Notes under the pieces: model-generated
What the model was told of the DNA's origin: nothing
The model's input: the letters and a program-made list of their open reading frames with translations, nothing else
The model's database searches: none
DNA from: an uncultured Collinsella sp.
GTDB taxonomy: Bacteria > Actinomycetota > Coriobacteriia > Coriobacteriales > Coriobacteriaceae
NCBI GenBank assembly: GCA_902470925.1
Contig: CABRIF010000076.1
Coordinates: 1 to 12,439 of the forward strand
Direction of reading: 5' to 3'
DNA length: 12,439 nucleotides
Shown here: positions 5,478 to 12,439 of the stretch, one piece after another
Layout: each line of letters begins with the position of its first letter
Numbering within the stretch: the stretch's first letter is position 1
Position numbers and translations under genes: made by a program

Positions 5478-6529
5478 CGCTTGAAGAGGCCGCGCAGCGC
5501 AAAGGTCCCTCCCGCGCGTCGTGTGCCGTCGGTTTCCTCGTCATCCGCGCCACCCATAAGCTCGACGAAGTATTCCTCCAGATCGCGCTCGATGAGGCTG
5601 AGCTCGTGGGCGAGCTCGCCGGCATCGCTCAGGGTGCGGGCAACCTCCTCGCAGGAGGGCACGCCGAGCGCATCGGCGCTGTCGGCGGCTCCGCCGAAGC
5701 GGGTGTCTGCCGGACGCGGCCCGGATCCGGCCGTAATGAAGATCGCGTCGTCCGCGTCGACGCGGAAGGCCGCCTGCCCGAACCGCTGCTCGAGCACCGC
5801 CAGGGCGCGTGCCGTGTTGGACGCCTTGACGCGGACAGCGCTTGTGCACGCAGCGTGGACCTCGCCCTCGGTGAGCTCGCGCACCACGCGCCCGGACCGG
5901 ATGACACCGAAGCGCGTGGCCATGCGGTCGAGCTGGTCGAGCACATGGCTGGAGATGACGATCGTGATGCCGCGCTCGCGGTTGAGGTCTACGAGCGTCC
6001 GGCGCATCTGGCGCGTGGCCTCGGGGTCGAGACCGTTGAACGGCTCGTCGAGCAGCAGCAGGTCGGGGCCTCCCACGAGGGCCAGCCCCAGTCCCAGGCG
6101 CTGCTTCATTCCGAGGGAGAATTTCTTGGCGGCACGCGTGCCGACCTCGTGCAGCCCCACGAGCTCGAGCAGCTCGCGGCAGTGCTCGCGCGGATGCATG
6201 ACGCCCAGGGCGAGCGCCTTCGCCATCAGGTTCTCCTCGGCCGACATGGTGGGCAGGATGCCGGGGTTTTCGATCAGCGCGCCCACGCGGGAGAACCCGG
6301 CGGAAAACGGGCTGCTGAGGCTCGGCGTGCAGACTGCACCGAACAGGGAGATCTCGCCCGAGGTGGGCAGCGTGAGGCCCGCGAACATCTTCAGGGCGGT
6401 GGATTTTCCGGCGCCGTTTTTGCCCACGAAGCCATAGATGTCGCCGGCGCCCACGTGCATGTCGAGCGCATCGACGGCGCGCATGTGGCCGTATGCCTTG
6501 GTGAGCTGGCGGGTCTCGATAACGTTCAT
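5474..6529 (-). CDS. ABC transporter ATP-binding protein, lantibiotic-immunity/bacitracin-resistance type
   Basis: A 351-residue cytoplasmic ATPase driving the downstream permease. Walker A GKNGAGKST is at 36-44, IENPG at 87-91 (Glu in the Q-loop position, usual in the LanF/BcrA-like class), signature SLGMKQR at 138-144, Walker B LLLLDEPFNGLD at 157-168 and H-loop SSH at 193-195. The roughly 130 residues after the core form a C-terminal extension, with an acidic stretch and a basic end. ATG 6529 is chosen because GAAGGAG lies just upstream; a 22-residue longer frame lacks such a site. It is the first gene of the operon ATPase-permease-kinase, and its stop overlaps a possible permease start (ATGA). 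Its upstream DNA carries four 11-bp direct repeats, suggesting control by an OmpR-family regulator. The substrate is probably an antimicrobial peptide, by class only. Confidence 0.93.
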   Translation of the reverse strand: MNVIETRQLTKAYGHMRAVDALDMHVGAGDIYGFVGKNGAGKSTALKMFAGLTLPTSGEISLFGAVCTPSLSSPFSAGFSRVGALIENPGILPTMSAEENLMAKALALGVMHPREHCRELLELVGLHEVGTRAAKKFSLGMKQRLGLGLALVGGPDLLLLDEPFNGLDPEATRQMRRTLVDLNRERGITIVISSHVLDQLDRMATRFGVIRSGRVVRELTEGEVHAACTSAVRVKASNTARALAVLEQRFGQAAFRVDADDAIFITAGSGPRPADTRFGGAADSADALGVPSCEEVARTLSDAGELAHELSLIERDLEEYFVELMGGADDEETDGTRRAGGTFALRGLFKR

Positions 6530-6558
6530 GCTTCTCCTTCGCATCGGTATCAGCTTAC

Positions 6559-6587
6559 CGAATAGGATGACGGCCAACCCTGAACAA
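6559..6587 (-). promoter_or_regulatory. Weak candidate promoter of the ABC/kinase operon
   Basis: On the minus strand TTGTTC (6587-6582) and TATTCG (6564-6559) are 17 bases apart. Each matches only three consensus positions. The -35 overlaps the promoter-proximal 11-bp repeats, which fits a promoter needing an activator. Confidence 0.3.
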
Positions 6588-6617
6588 ACCCTCAAGCAAA
6601 TCTCAAGAAAGTCTAAA
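6574..6617 (-). promoter_or_regulatory. Four 11-bp direct repeats, candidate OmpR/PhoB-family operator
   Basis: On the + strand CCAACCCTGAA (6574-6584), CAAACCCTCAA (6585-6595), GCAAATCTCAA (6596-6606) and GAAAGTCTAAA (6607-6617) follow each other without gaps. On the minus strand the consensus is TTGAG-TTTGC, 45-88 bases before the ATPase start. Head-to-tail sites spaced one helical turn apart are the known binding pattern of winged-helix response regulators. Which regulator binds is unknown. Confidence 0.6.
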
Positions 6618-6850
6618 GAATTTGAAGCAATCTACCTGCTGTTTCTCATAAATAGTTCCCAAATGGTCCTAAGTGCTCAGAAAACCAGACACGAACGCGT
6701 CGGCAAGCTGCTTGACGCTTGGGTGGAGGTAGCGCTTTCCGGTGACCCCCTGCTTGGGCGTCGGGGTGCACCGGCGTACTGGGGTGCGGCGTCGGGGCCG
6801 GCCTGGTGAGCCCAGCTGCGGCCGCGCCCCATCCCGTCCCGCGTGACCTC
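6618..6850. other. Divergent intergenic region without a recognised gene
   Basis: This is the middle of the 418-bp spacer between the ATPase and the CydDC-like gene. 6618-6700 is clearly AT-richer than its surroundings, while 6720-6840 is GC-rich. No credible coding frame, tRNA or intrinsic terminator was found. Confidence 0.6.
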
Positions 6851-6879
6851 ACCTGAACAAAAAGTCATCGTGTTCAGGT
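6851..6879 (+). promoter_or_regulatory. Perfect inverted repeat, candidate operator of the CydDC-like gene
   Basis: ACCTGAAC (6851-6858) and GTTCAGGT (6872-6879) are exact inverse copies around 13 bases. TTCAGG recurs at 6885-6890, twelve bases on. The right arm covers the position expected for the -35 box, so a bound protein would affect transcription of the gene at 6948. Confidence 0.55.
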
Positions 6880-6889
6880 CCCGTTTCAG

Positions 6890-6895
6890 GATAAT
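6890..6895 (+). promoter_or_regulatory. Candidate -10 box of the CydDC-like gene
   Basis: GATAAT, five of six matches to the consensus, 52 bases before the start codon. No good -35 hexamer is present at 16-18 bp; the inverted repeat occupies that position. Confidence 0.45.
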
Positions 6896-6947
6896 GGGGT
6901 AGAAAGATTGCTTTGGTTAACAAAACTCGATTCGGGAGTTCGTGCCC

Positions 6948-9900
6948 ATGTTCGACAAGAGACTGATTCGGATGGTGCCCGGCGTCATGCGCTACATCGT
7001 GGCGTCGGTTGTGGGCAAGTGGGTTGCCCTGCTGTGCAACATCGGGGTGTTTGCCGGTGTGGCCGCCCTGCTTGCCACCACGGTGCTGGGAGACGTCGCC
7101 CCCAACGCGGCGCAGCCTGCCGCCGCCGCGGCGTTCGGCACGGTGCGGGCGGCTGTGAGGGCCCTGCAGGCAGCTGGGGTTGGAGGCTCGCAAGCCGGCG
7201 GCGTCGGGACCCTGCAGGCCGCGCCCGCCTGGCTGCTGTTCTTCGCGATCCTGCTGACGGTCCGCGCGCTGGCCATCTACCTCGCTCAGCGCGCCGGCGA
7301 TCGCGCGGCGTTCATGGCGAAGCGCCGTGTGCGTCAGGTGGTGTACGACAAGCTCGCCAGCATGGGTCCGGCCTATGCCGAGCAGGTCTCGACGGCCGAG
7401 GCGATGCAGACGAGCGTGGAGGGTGCCCAGCAGCTCGAGGTGTACTTCGGCGGGTACCTGCCGCAGCTGTTCTACGCGGTGCTCGCCCCCCTTACGCTGT
7501 TCGTGGCGCTGGTGGGCATGGCCGGCGCGCCGGCCGCGGTGTTGCTCGTCATCGTCCCGCTCATCCCCATCTCCATCATGCTCGTGATGCGCAACGCCAA
7601 AAAGGTCGCCGCTGAATACTGGGGAAGCTACGTGGATCTGGGCGGCAGCTTTCTGGAGGCGGTGCAGGGCCTGACGACGCTCAAGATCTATCGCGCCGAT
7701 GAGCGCTGGCACGAGCGCATGAACCGCGAGGCCGAGGGCTTCCGCCGCGCTACCATGAAGATGCTGGGCGTGCAGCTGCGCTCGATCAACGTGATGGACC
7801 TGGTGGCGTTCGGCGGCGCGGCAGCTGGCATCATCGTGGCGCTGCTTCAGCTCAACGGCGGCGCGATCGGCTTTTTCGCCGCGTTCATGGTGGTCTTTTT
7901 GTCCCAGGAGTTCTTCTTGCCCATGCGTCGGCTGGGCTCGCTGTTTCATACGGCCATGAACGGCATGAGCGCCGCCAAGACGATGTTTCGCATTCTGGAC
8001 GCGCCGGAGCCAGCGCGCGGCGAAGCCGAGCTCGACGGTGACGGGGACGTGGTGTGCTCAGGCGTGGGCTACGCGTACGGCGACACGACGGTGCTTGCCG
8101 ATGTGTCCTGCACGGTGGCGCGCGGGAGCCTGACGGCGATCGTGGGCGGCAGCGGCAGCGGCAAGTCCACGCTGGCCGGCATCCTGAGCGGACGCAAGGC
8201 CGGCTACCAGGGGCGCCTGACCATCGGCGGGATCGACGTGCGCGATGCGTCGCTCGCCTCGCTGTCGCGCACCGTGACGCTCGTGCCCACCAACGGGCAC
8301 CTGTTCGAGGGCACCGTGCGCAGCAACCTGGCCATGGCGGCGCCGAACGCTGATGACGAGGAGCTGTGGGAGGCGCTTCGCCGCTGCCAGGTGGATGGGT
8401 TCGTGCGCGCCGCCGGAGGGCTGGATGCGCGCGTGGCCGAGGGCGGGTCGAACCTGTCGGGCGGCCAGCGCCAGCGCATCTGCGTGGCCCGCGCCCTGCT
8501 GCACGACACGCCCATCTACGTGTTCGATGAGGCGACCTCCAATGTGGACGCGGCCAGCGAGCGTGCGATCGGCCAGGTGATCGCCGGCCTGGCGGGCACG
8601 CACACGGTGATCGTGATCGCGCACCGCCTGGCCTCGGTGGTCGAGGCCGACCAGATCTTGGTGATCGATGGCGGGGCGCTGGTTGAACGGGGGCGTCACG
8701 CGGAGCTGGTGGCCGCAGGTGGCCGCTATGCCGAGCTGTGGGAGAGCCAGCACGAGCTGGCGGCGTTTACAGATGAGGCGGTTGAGGGAGCGGAGCCCGA
8801 GGGGAATGCCGCGGCTGCCGCGCACGCCACGGCCGCGGGCGTCGCGTCGGCGGCCGCCGAGCCCGCCAAGGCTTGCGGTGCGTCCGCGGTTTCCGAGCGG
8901 CCTCACGGGGCGAGCGCACCGGCAGCCGATGCCCGTGTTGACGCTCCGGCGGCACCCGCAGCCGATGCCCGTGTTGACGCTCCGACGGCACCGTCGCGCC
9001 GCTCGGCCTTCTCCATCATGATGCGCATGGTGGGGCTCGTGCGCCCGCTGATGCCCTATCTGCTGCTGGCCATCGCCCTGGGAAGCCTCGGCTCGCTGGC
9101 GGCGACGTTCGTCACCACCTTCGGCGCGTACGGCATCATGGCGGCGCTCGACTACCCGCTGGCGCTCGGCGTGGGCGGCGCGTGCGCGCTGGCCGCGGTA
9201 TGCGCGGCGGTCCGCGGTCCGTTGCATTACGGCGAGCAGCTGTGCAACCACTACATCGCCTTCCGCCTGCTGGCGCTCATCCGCGACCGGGTGTTCTCGG
9301 CGCTGCGCCGGCTGGCCCCCGCCAAGCTCGAGGGCCGCGACAAGGGCGACTTGGTGTCCCTGGTGACGGCGGACATCGAACTGCTGGAGGTTTTCTACGC
9401 GCACACGATCTCGCCGATCGCCATTGCGCTCGTGACCTCGCTGGTCATGCTCGTGTTCATCGGCGTGCAGGCGCCGGTGCTGGCGGTCATCGCGCTGGTG
9501 GGCTATGTGCTGTTGGGCGTGGTGATGCCCGTGGTGTCCTCCAGGCTGTGCGGGGATGCCGGTCGGGCGAGCCGCGATGGCGCGGGCGCGATCAGCGCCT
9601 ACGTGCTCGACAGCCTGCGCGGCTTGGCCGAGGTCATTCAGCTGGGCCGCACGTCCGAGCGGGCGCGCGGCCTGGCGCAGCGCACCGACGCGATGGGCTG
9701 CAACGACCGTCGCCTGCATGTGCGCATGGCGCTGGTCGAGGGCTTGGCCGACGCCGTGGTGCTCGGCATGAGCCTGGCTATGGTTGCTGCTTCGATCGCG
9801 CTTGCGGCGGCCGGCGAGCTTGCGCTGCCGACGGCGTTTGTCTGCGCGTTCGCCTACCTCTCCTCGTTCGGGCCGGTGCTGGCCGTCTGCCGCCTGGGCA

Positions 9901-10778
9901 CCTCGCTGCAGGCGACGCTTGCCAGCGGCGCGCGCGTGCTCGACCTGCTGGATGAGCAGCCCACGTGCGCCGAGGTGACAGCGGGCGCGGACATCGCGTT
10001 TTCCGGTGCGGCGGCCGAGCACGTGAGCTTCTCGTACGGGGCGCCGGCAGCCGGCGGCGCGACGCCGGCGGCGCGTGTCGTGCCTGCAGCGGAGGCATCG
10101 CCGGCGGGGCTGAGGGCGGCTCCGGCGGAGGCATCGCCGGCGAGGCTGGGTTCGGCACCGGCGGAGGCCGAGGCGATTCTGGACGACGTGTCCGTGGCGT
10201 TTGCGGAAGGCGAGATGGTGTGCATCACAGGCCGTTCCGGCTCGGGCAAGTCGACCCTGCTCAAGCTGCTCATGCGCTTCTGGGATGCCACGGCGGGGCG
10301 CGTGGAGGTGTCCGGCGTCGATGTGCGCGGCATCAACACGGCGAGCCTGCGGGCGGCCGAGAGCTATATGACGCAGGATACGCACCTGTTCGTGGGGACG
10401 ATCGGCGACAACCTGCGCATCGCCCGAGCTGACGCCACGGACGCCGAGCTGGATGCCGCATGCGAGGCCGCCGCGCTCACTGAGCTCATCGAGCGCCTCC
10501 CGGCCGGCTACGACACGCCGGTGGGCGAGCTGGGCGACAGCCTATCCGGGGGCGAGCGCCAGCGCATCGGCCTGGCGCGCGTGTTTTTGCACGATGCGCC
10601 GTTCGTGCTGCTCGACGAGCCCACGAGCAACCTCGACGCTTTGAGCGAGGCGGCGGTGATGCGCTCGGTGGCGCGTTTGCGCGCGCAGGGCAAAACGGTG
10701 GTGCTGGTGAGCCACCGAGCCTCTACCTGCGCGTTTGCCGACCGGTTCTATTCGGTTGAGCGTGGTCGCCTGTCATAG
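6948..10778 (+). CDS. cydDC: Single-chain, two-half ABC exporter, CydDC-like
   Basis: A 1276-residue protein with two complete exporter halves in one chain, resembling CydD then CydC. CydDC exports thiols (cysteine/glutathione) and supports cytochrome assembly; that substrate is inferred here and the symbol is provisional. The first membrane domain is about 5-345. NBD1 has Walker A GGSGSGKST (400-408), signature LSGGQ (503-507), Walker B YVFDE (524-528) and His559. The Ala-rich linker is about 606-688 and the second membrane domain about 690-985. NBD2 has Walker A GRSGSGKST (1095-1103), signature LSGGE (1199-1203), Walker B VLLDE (1220-1224) and His1256. The Q-loop Gln is Thr448 in NBD1 but Gln1143 in NBD2. 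A 45-residue repeat insert follows Tyr1030 of NBD2. ATG 6948 has GGGAG nine bases upstream; GTG 6942 is an alternative. It ends at an intrinsic terminator. No cydAB is in the window. Confidence 0.88.
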   Translation: MFDKRLIRMVPGVMRYIVASVVGKWVALLCNIGVFAGVAALLATTVLGDVAPNAAQPAAAAAFGTVRAAVRALQAAGVGGSQAGGVGTLQAAPAWLLFFAILLTVRALAIYLAQRAGDRAAFMAKRRVRQVVYDKLASMGPAYAEQVSTAEAMQTSVEGAQQLEVYFGGYLPQLFYAVLAPLTLFVALVGMAGAPAAVLLVIVPLIPISIMLVMRNAKKVAAEYWGSYVDLGGSFLEAVQGLTTLKIYRADERWHERMNREAEGFRRATMKMLGVQLRSINVMDLVAFGGAAAGIIVALLQLNGGAIGFFAAFMVVFLSQEFFLPMRRLGSLFHTAMNGMSAAKTMFRILDAPEPARGEAELDGDGDVVCSGVGYAYGDTTVLADVSCTVARGSLTAIVGGSGSGKSTLAGILSGRKAGYQGRLTIGGIDVRDASLASLSRTVTLVPTNGHLFEGTVRSNLAMAAPNADDEELWEALRRCQVDGFVRAAGGLDARVAEGGSNLSGGQRQRICVARALLHDTPIYVFDEATSNVDAASERAIGQVIAGLAGTHTVIVIAHRLASVVEADQILVIDGGALVERGRHAELVAAGGRYAELWESQHELAAFTDEAVEGAEPEGNAAAAAHATAAGVASAAAEPAKACGASAVSERPHGASAPAADARVDAPAAPAADARVDAPTAPSRRSAFSIMMRMVGLVRPLMPYLLLAIALGSLGSLAATFVTTFGAYGIMAALDYPLALGVGGACALAAVCAAVRGPLHYGEQLCNHYIAFRLLALIRDRVFSALRRLAPAKLEGRDKGDLVSLVTADIELLEVFYAHTISPIAIALVTSLVMLVFIGVQAPVLAVIALVGYVLLGVVMPVVSSRLCGDAGRASRDGAGAISAYVLDSLRGLAEVIQLGRTSERARGLAQRTDAMGCNDRRLHVRMALVEGLADAVVLGMSLAMVAASIALAAAGELALPTAFVCAFAYLSSFGPVLAVCRLGTSLQATLASGARVLDLLDEQPTCAEVTAGADIAFSGAAAEHVSFSYGAPAAGGATPAARVVPAAEASPAGLRAAPAEASPARLGSAPAEAEAILDDVSVAFAEGEMVCITGRSGSGKSTLLKLLMRFWDATAGRVEVSGVDVRGINTASLRAAESYMTQDTHLFVGTIGDNLRIARADATDAELDAACEAAALTELIERLPAGYDTPVGELGDSLSGGERQRIGLARVFLHDAPFVLLDEPTSNLDALSEAAVMRSVARLRAQGKTVVLVSHRASTCAFADRFYSVERGRLS
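8922..8984 (+). repeat. 36-bp in-frame tandem repeat in the exporter linker
   Basis: A 27-base identical stretch (GCAGCCGATGCCCGTG then TTGACGCTCCG) occurs at 8922-8948 and 8958-8984. The 36-bp period gives a 12-residue unit, ADARVDAPAAPA, in the linker between the two exporter halves. Confidence 0.92.
10089..10169 (+). repeat. 36-bp in-frame tandem repeat inside the second ATPase domain
   Basis: GCGGAGGCATCGCCGGCG at 10089-10106 and 10125-10142, with a shortened third start (GCGGAGGCC) at 10161, all 36 bases apart. It encodes PAEASPA-type units inserted between the A-loop strand (FSYG) and ILDDV of NBD2. Confidence 0.9.
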
Positions 10779-10803
10779 GCATGCGATAGAGGGAGCCCCG
10801 GCG

Positions 10804-10842
10804 CGGCCGGCAGCATGATGCGAGGTGCTGCCGGCCGTTTTT
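10804..10842 (+). terminator. Strong intrinsic terminator of the CydDC-like gene
   Basis: A perfect 12-bp stem, CGGCCGGCAGCA (10804-10815) with TGCTGCCGGCCG (10826-10837), a 10-base loop and then TTTTT (10838-10842). It starts 25 bases after the exporter stop. No T run exists on the minus-strand side, so it should act on + transcripts only, although it also lies just beyond the convergent MFS gene. Confidence 0.93.
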
Positions 10843-10853
10843 GCGCCCGTCCG

Positions 10854-12266
10854 CTATCGGGTCGGTCGGACGGCCACGGCGAACACGGCGGCCAGCAGGA
10901 TGAGGGAGAGCGTGAAGCTCACGGCGAGCCCGGCGGTCATGGGGTTGAATATGGTCACGAAGGCGCCGAACAGCGCGATGCCGATTGCGCCTCCCACCTG
11001 GCGCAGCGTGTTGAACACCGCGCTGGCGATGCCGCTCTGCTCGGGGCTGACGCTTTTGAGCACGAGCCCCGCCAGGCTCGGCGTGGTCATGCCGCCGCCC
11101 AGGCCCGCCAGGCTCACCGCCAGGGCGATCAGCCAGGTGGAAAGCGCGCCCACCGCCGAGCCGGCCATCATCAGCGCGTAGCACGATGCGATGATGCAAA
11201 CGCCCAGCAGGATGGTGAAGCGCACGCCGCGCTGGCCGGAGAGACGGTCGGACAGCAGGTTGCCCACGGTGGACGTGATGGCGGAGGGCACGAACGCCAG
11301 GCCGCTGACGATGGGCGAAAGCCCCTGCGCCTGCTGCAAGAACAGCGTGGTGACGAACACGAGGCCGTTCCAGTTGAGGATGATGGCAAAGCCGCCGAGC
11401 AGCGCCAGGCGCATGCCGTGGCTTTCGAACAGGGCGAGCGGCATCATGGGGTGCGCCACGTGGGCCTGCGAGATGAGGAACGCCACGGTGCCGATCGCGC
11501 CGATCGTCAGCAGGGCCAGCGGCAGCGGCGCGCCGAAGCCCTCGGCGCCGCCTTCGATGATGCCGCCGGCGATGCCCGTGAGCCCGATGACGGCGAGCAC
11601 CTGGCCCACGAAGTCGATGGGCGCGGGCACCTGCGGGGAGCGTTCGATCTTGGTGCACAGGGCGAGCACCACCAGGCAAACGGGGATATTGATGGAGAAG
11701 ACGAGGCTCCAGTGGATGGGCACCAGCAGGCCTCCCAGCAAGGGGCCCGCAGCTGCCGAGGCCGATCCGCCCACGCCCCATACCGCGAGCGCTCGGCGGC
11801 GGCTCGCCTCGTCGCGGTACGCCTCGTTGATCAGCGCCATCGAGGACGGCAGGATGAGGGCCGCGGCCACGCCCATGACGGCACGGCCGAAGATGAGGGC
11901 GCCGATGGTGCCGGCCGCCGAGCAGATCACCGAGCTCAGGGCAAAGCCCGCGGTGCCGACCACGAATGCGCGCTTGGCCCCGAAGCGGTCGGATAGGTTG
12001 CCGGCAAGCAGGAGGAGCACGGCGAACGGCAGGGTATAGCCGTCGACGACCCACTGCTGGGCCACCATGCCGCCGCCCAGCTCGGCCTCGATGGTGGGCA
12101 GGGCAAGGTTGGTGATGAGGGTGTCCATGCAGGCGAGGAACATGGCGGATGAGGCGACGATGGTGGGGATGGGGTTGAATGCCGCGCCGGCGCCGGGGGC
12201 CTGTCTACGCTGTCTCGGCGCGGGCTTGTTGCCCGGTGCGGCGGTGATCGTGCTGCTCATGCTCAT
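10854..12266 (-). CDS. MFS multidrug exporter, DHA2 (14-span) family
   Basis: A 470-residue inner-membrane proton antiporter of the drug-efflux DHA2 type; the substrate cannot be told from sequence. After a basic, Pro/Ala-rich N-terminus (1-30) the first span holds CMDTLITNLALPTI (46-59, with Asp48), the D1 motif of this family. Motif A, GNLSDRFGAKRA, is at 89-100, and the antiporter motif C, GVGGSASAAAGPLLGG, at 164-179. A QWVVDGYTLPFA block (71-82) matches DHA2 proteins, and a central loop precedes the second bundle. Length fits a complete member. ATG 12266 is chosen over ATG 12260 because AGGAG lies five bases upstream. The gene converges with the CydDC-like gene. No TetR- or MarR-type regulator lies beside it, because the genomic sequence stops about 130 bases upstream. 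Confidence 0.93.
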   Translation of the reverse strand: MSMSSTITAAPGNKPAPRQRRQAPGAGAAFNPIPTIVASSAMFLACMDTLITNLALPTIEAELGGGMVAQQWVVDGYTLPFAVLLLLAGNLSDRFGAKRAFVVGTAGFALSSVICSAAGTIGALIFGRAVMGVAAALILPSSMALINEAYRDEASRRRALAVWGVGGSASAAAGPLLGGLLVPIHWSLVFSINIPVCLVVLALCTKIERSPQVPAPIDFVGQVLAVIGLTGIAGGIIEGGAEGFGAPLPLALLTIGAIGTVAFLISQAHVAHPMMPLALFESHGMRLALLGGFAIILNWNGLVFVTTLFLQQAQGLSPIVSGLAFVPSAITSTVGNLLSDRLSGQRGVRFTILLGVCIIASCYALMMAGSAVGALSTWLIALAVSLAGLGGGMTTPSLAGLVLKSVSPEQSGIASAVFNTLRQVGGAIGIALFGAFVTIFNPMTAGLAVSFTLSLILLAAVFAVAVRPTR

Positions 12267-12305
12267 GTGCTCTCCTGTGCGTGATGCGGTGTATGTGCGG
12301 GCGCT

Positions 12306-12356
12306 CGGCGAAAACGCCGCGTATGGTTATACACCCTGAAGCGCGCTCGAGCACAA
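12306..12356 (-). promoter_or_regulatory. Candidate promoter and leader hairpin of the MFS gene
   Basis: On the minus strand TTGTGC (12356-12351) and TATAAC (12331-12326) form a poor -35/-10 pair with 19-bp spacing. GTAT-AACC-ATAC (12332-12321) is a perfect palindrome over the -10, a possible operator. CGGCG-AAAA-CGCCG (12306-12319) would form a small hairpin in the leader. Confidence 0.35.
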
Positions 12357-12397
12357 GAGGTTGCAGTTTTTAATGTAGAGAGCGCGTTGTGCGGATG

Positions 12398-12439
12398 CTG
12401 TCTCTTATACACATCTGACGCTGCCGACGATACTCCTTG
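12398..12439 (+). other. Illumina Nextera adapter read-through (not genomic)
   Basis: CTGTCTCTTATACACATCT (12398-12416) is the reverse complement of the Tn5 mosaic end. GACGCTGCCGACGA (12417-12430) is the rest of the Nextera adapter. TACTCCTT (12431-12438) is the reverse complement of the standard i5 index AAGGAGTA, and the last G begins the following adapter segment. The genomic sequence therefore ends at 12397. Confidence 0.97.

Noticed and set aside
6438..6809. 123-residue open frame on the + strand in the divergent intergenic region
   Set aside because: Its first third is antisense to the ATPase and the rest crosses the 11-bp repeats and AT-rich DNA. It has no ribosome binding site or recognisable domain.
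8058..10385. 775-residue open frame on the minus strand inside the CydDC-like gene
   Set aside because: Low-complexity Arg/His/Gln composition with no motif, fully antisense to a gene with two complete sets of ABC motifs.
10815..11996. 393-residue open frame on the + strand opposite the MFS gene
   Set aside because: It starts inside the terminator and is His/Gln/Gly/Arg-rich with no hydrophobic or domain pattern, while the opposite strand has clear MFS motifs.

Overview
The window is GC-rich bacterial DNA with short spacers, strong Shine-Dalgarno sites and ATGA stop/start overlaps. The short peptide-deformylase homologue, the CmpB-type membrane protein paired with an HD protein, the single-chain CydDC-like exporter and the intergenic GGGGAC repeats suggest a Coriobacteriia actinobacterium (Collinsella/Olsenella/Eggerthella relatives). 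That assignment is by family resemblance only. There is no rRNA, tRNA or marker gene to fix it. The last 42 bases are not genomic: they match Illumina Nextera adapter plus index, so the true contig end is about 12397.

Layout. 187-606 (+) encodes a peptide-deformylase homologue that keeps its three metal ligands but has Met in place of the catalytic Glu. 734-1477 and 1474-2445 (+) are a translationally coupled pair: an HD-superfamily protein and a CmpB/PF06541-type membrane protein. 2465-3341 holds no credible gene. It is a composite repeat island between two convergent genes, bounded by inverted copies of an 18-25 bp GGGGACGGGGTC repeat and containing diverged duplications, a 30-bp tandem array and a 12-bp-stem hairpin.

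6529 down to 3362 (-) is an operon of ABC ATPase, ABC permease and sensor histidine kinase. It looks like an antimicrobial-peptide sensing and detoxification module, but no response regulator is present. Its upstream region carries four 11-bp direct repeats of the kind bound by OmpR/PhoB-family regulators. 6948-10778 (+) encodes one 1276-residue chain with two complete ABC exporter halves (CydDC-like), ending at a strong intrinsic terminator. 10854-12266 (-) is a DHA2-type MFS exporter.

How it fits together. Three separate export systems (lantibiotic-type ABC, CydDC-like ABC, MFS) sit side by side, and TTCAGG lies upstream of each in the direction of transcription. No wholly new system is evident. 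The most interesting items are the repeat island, the deformylase homologue without its catalytic Glu, the kinase module without a regulator but with apparent regulator sites, and in-frame 36-39 bp Ala/Pro minisatellites in several membrane-transport genes.
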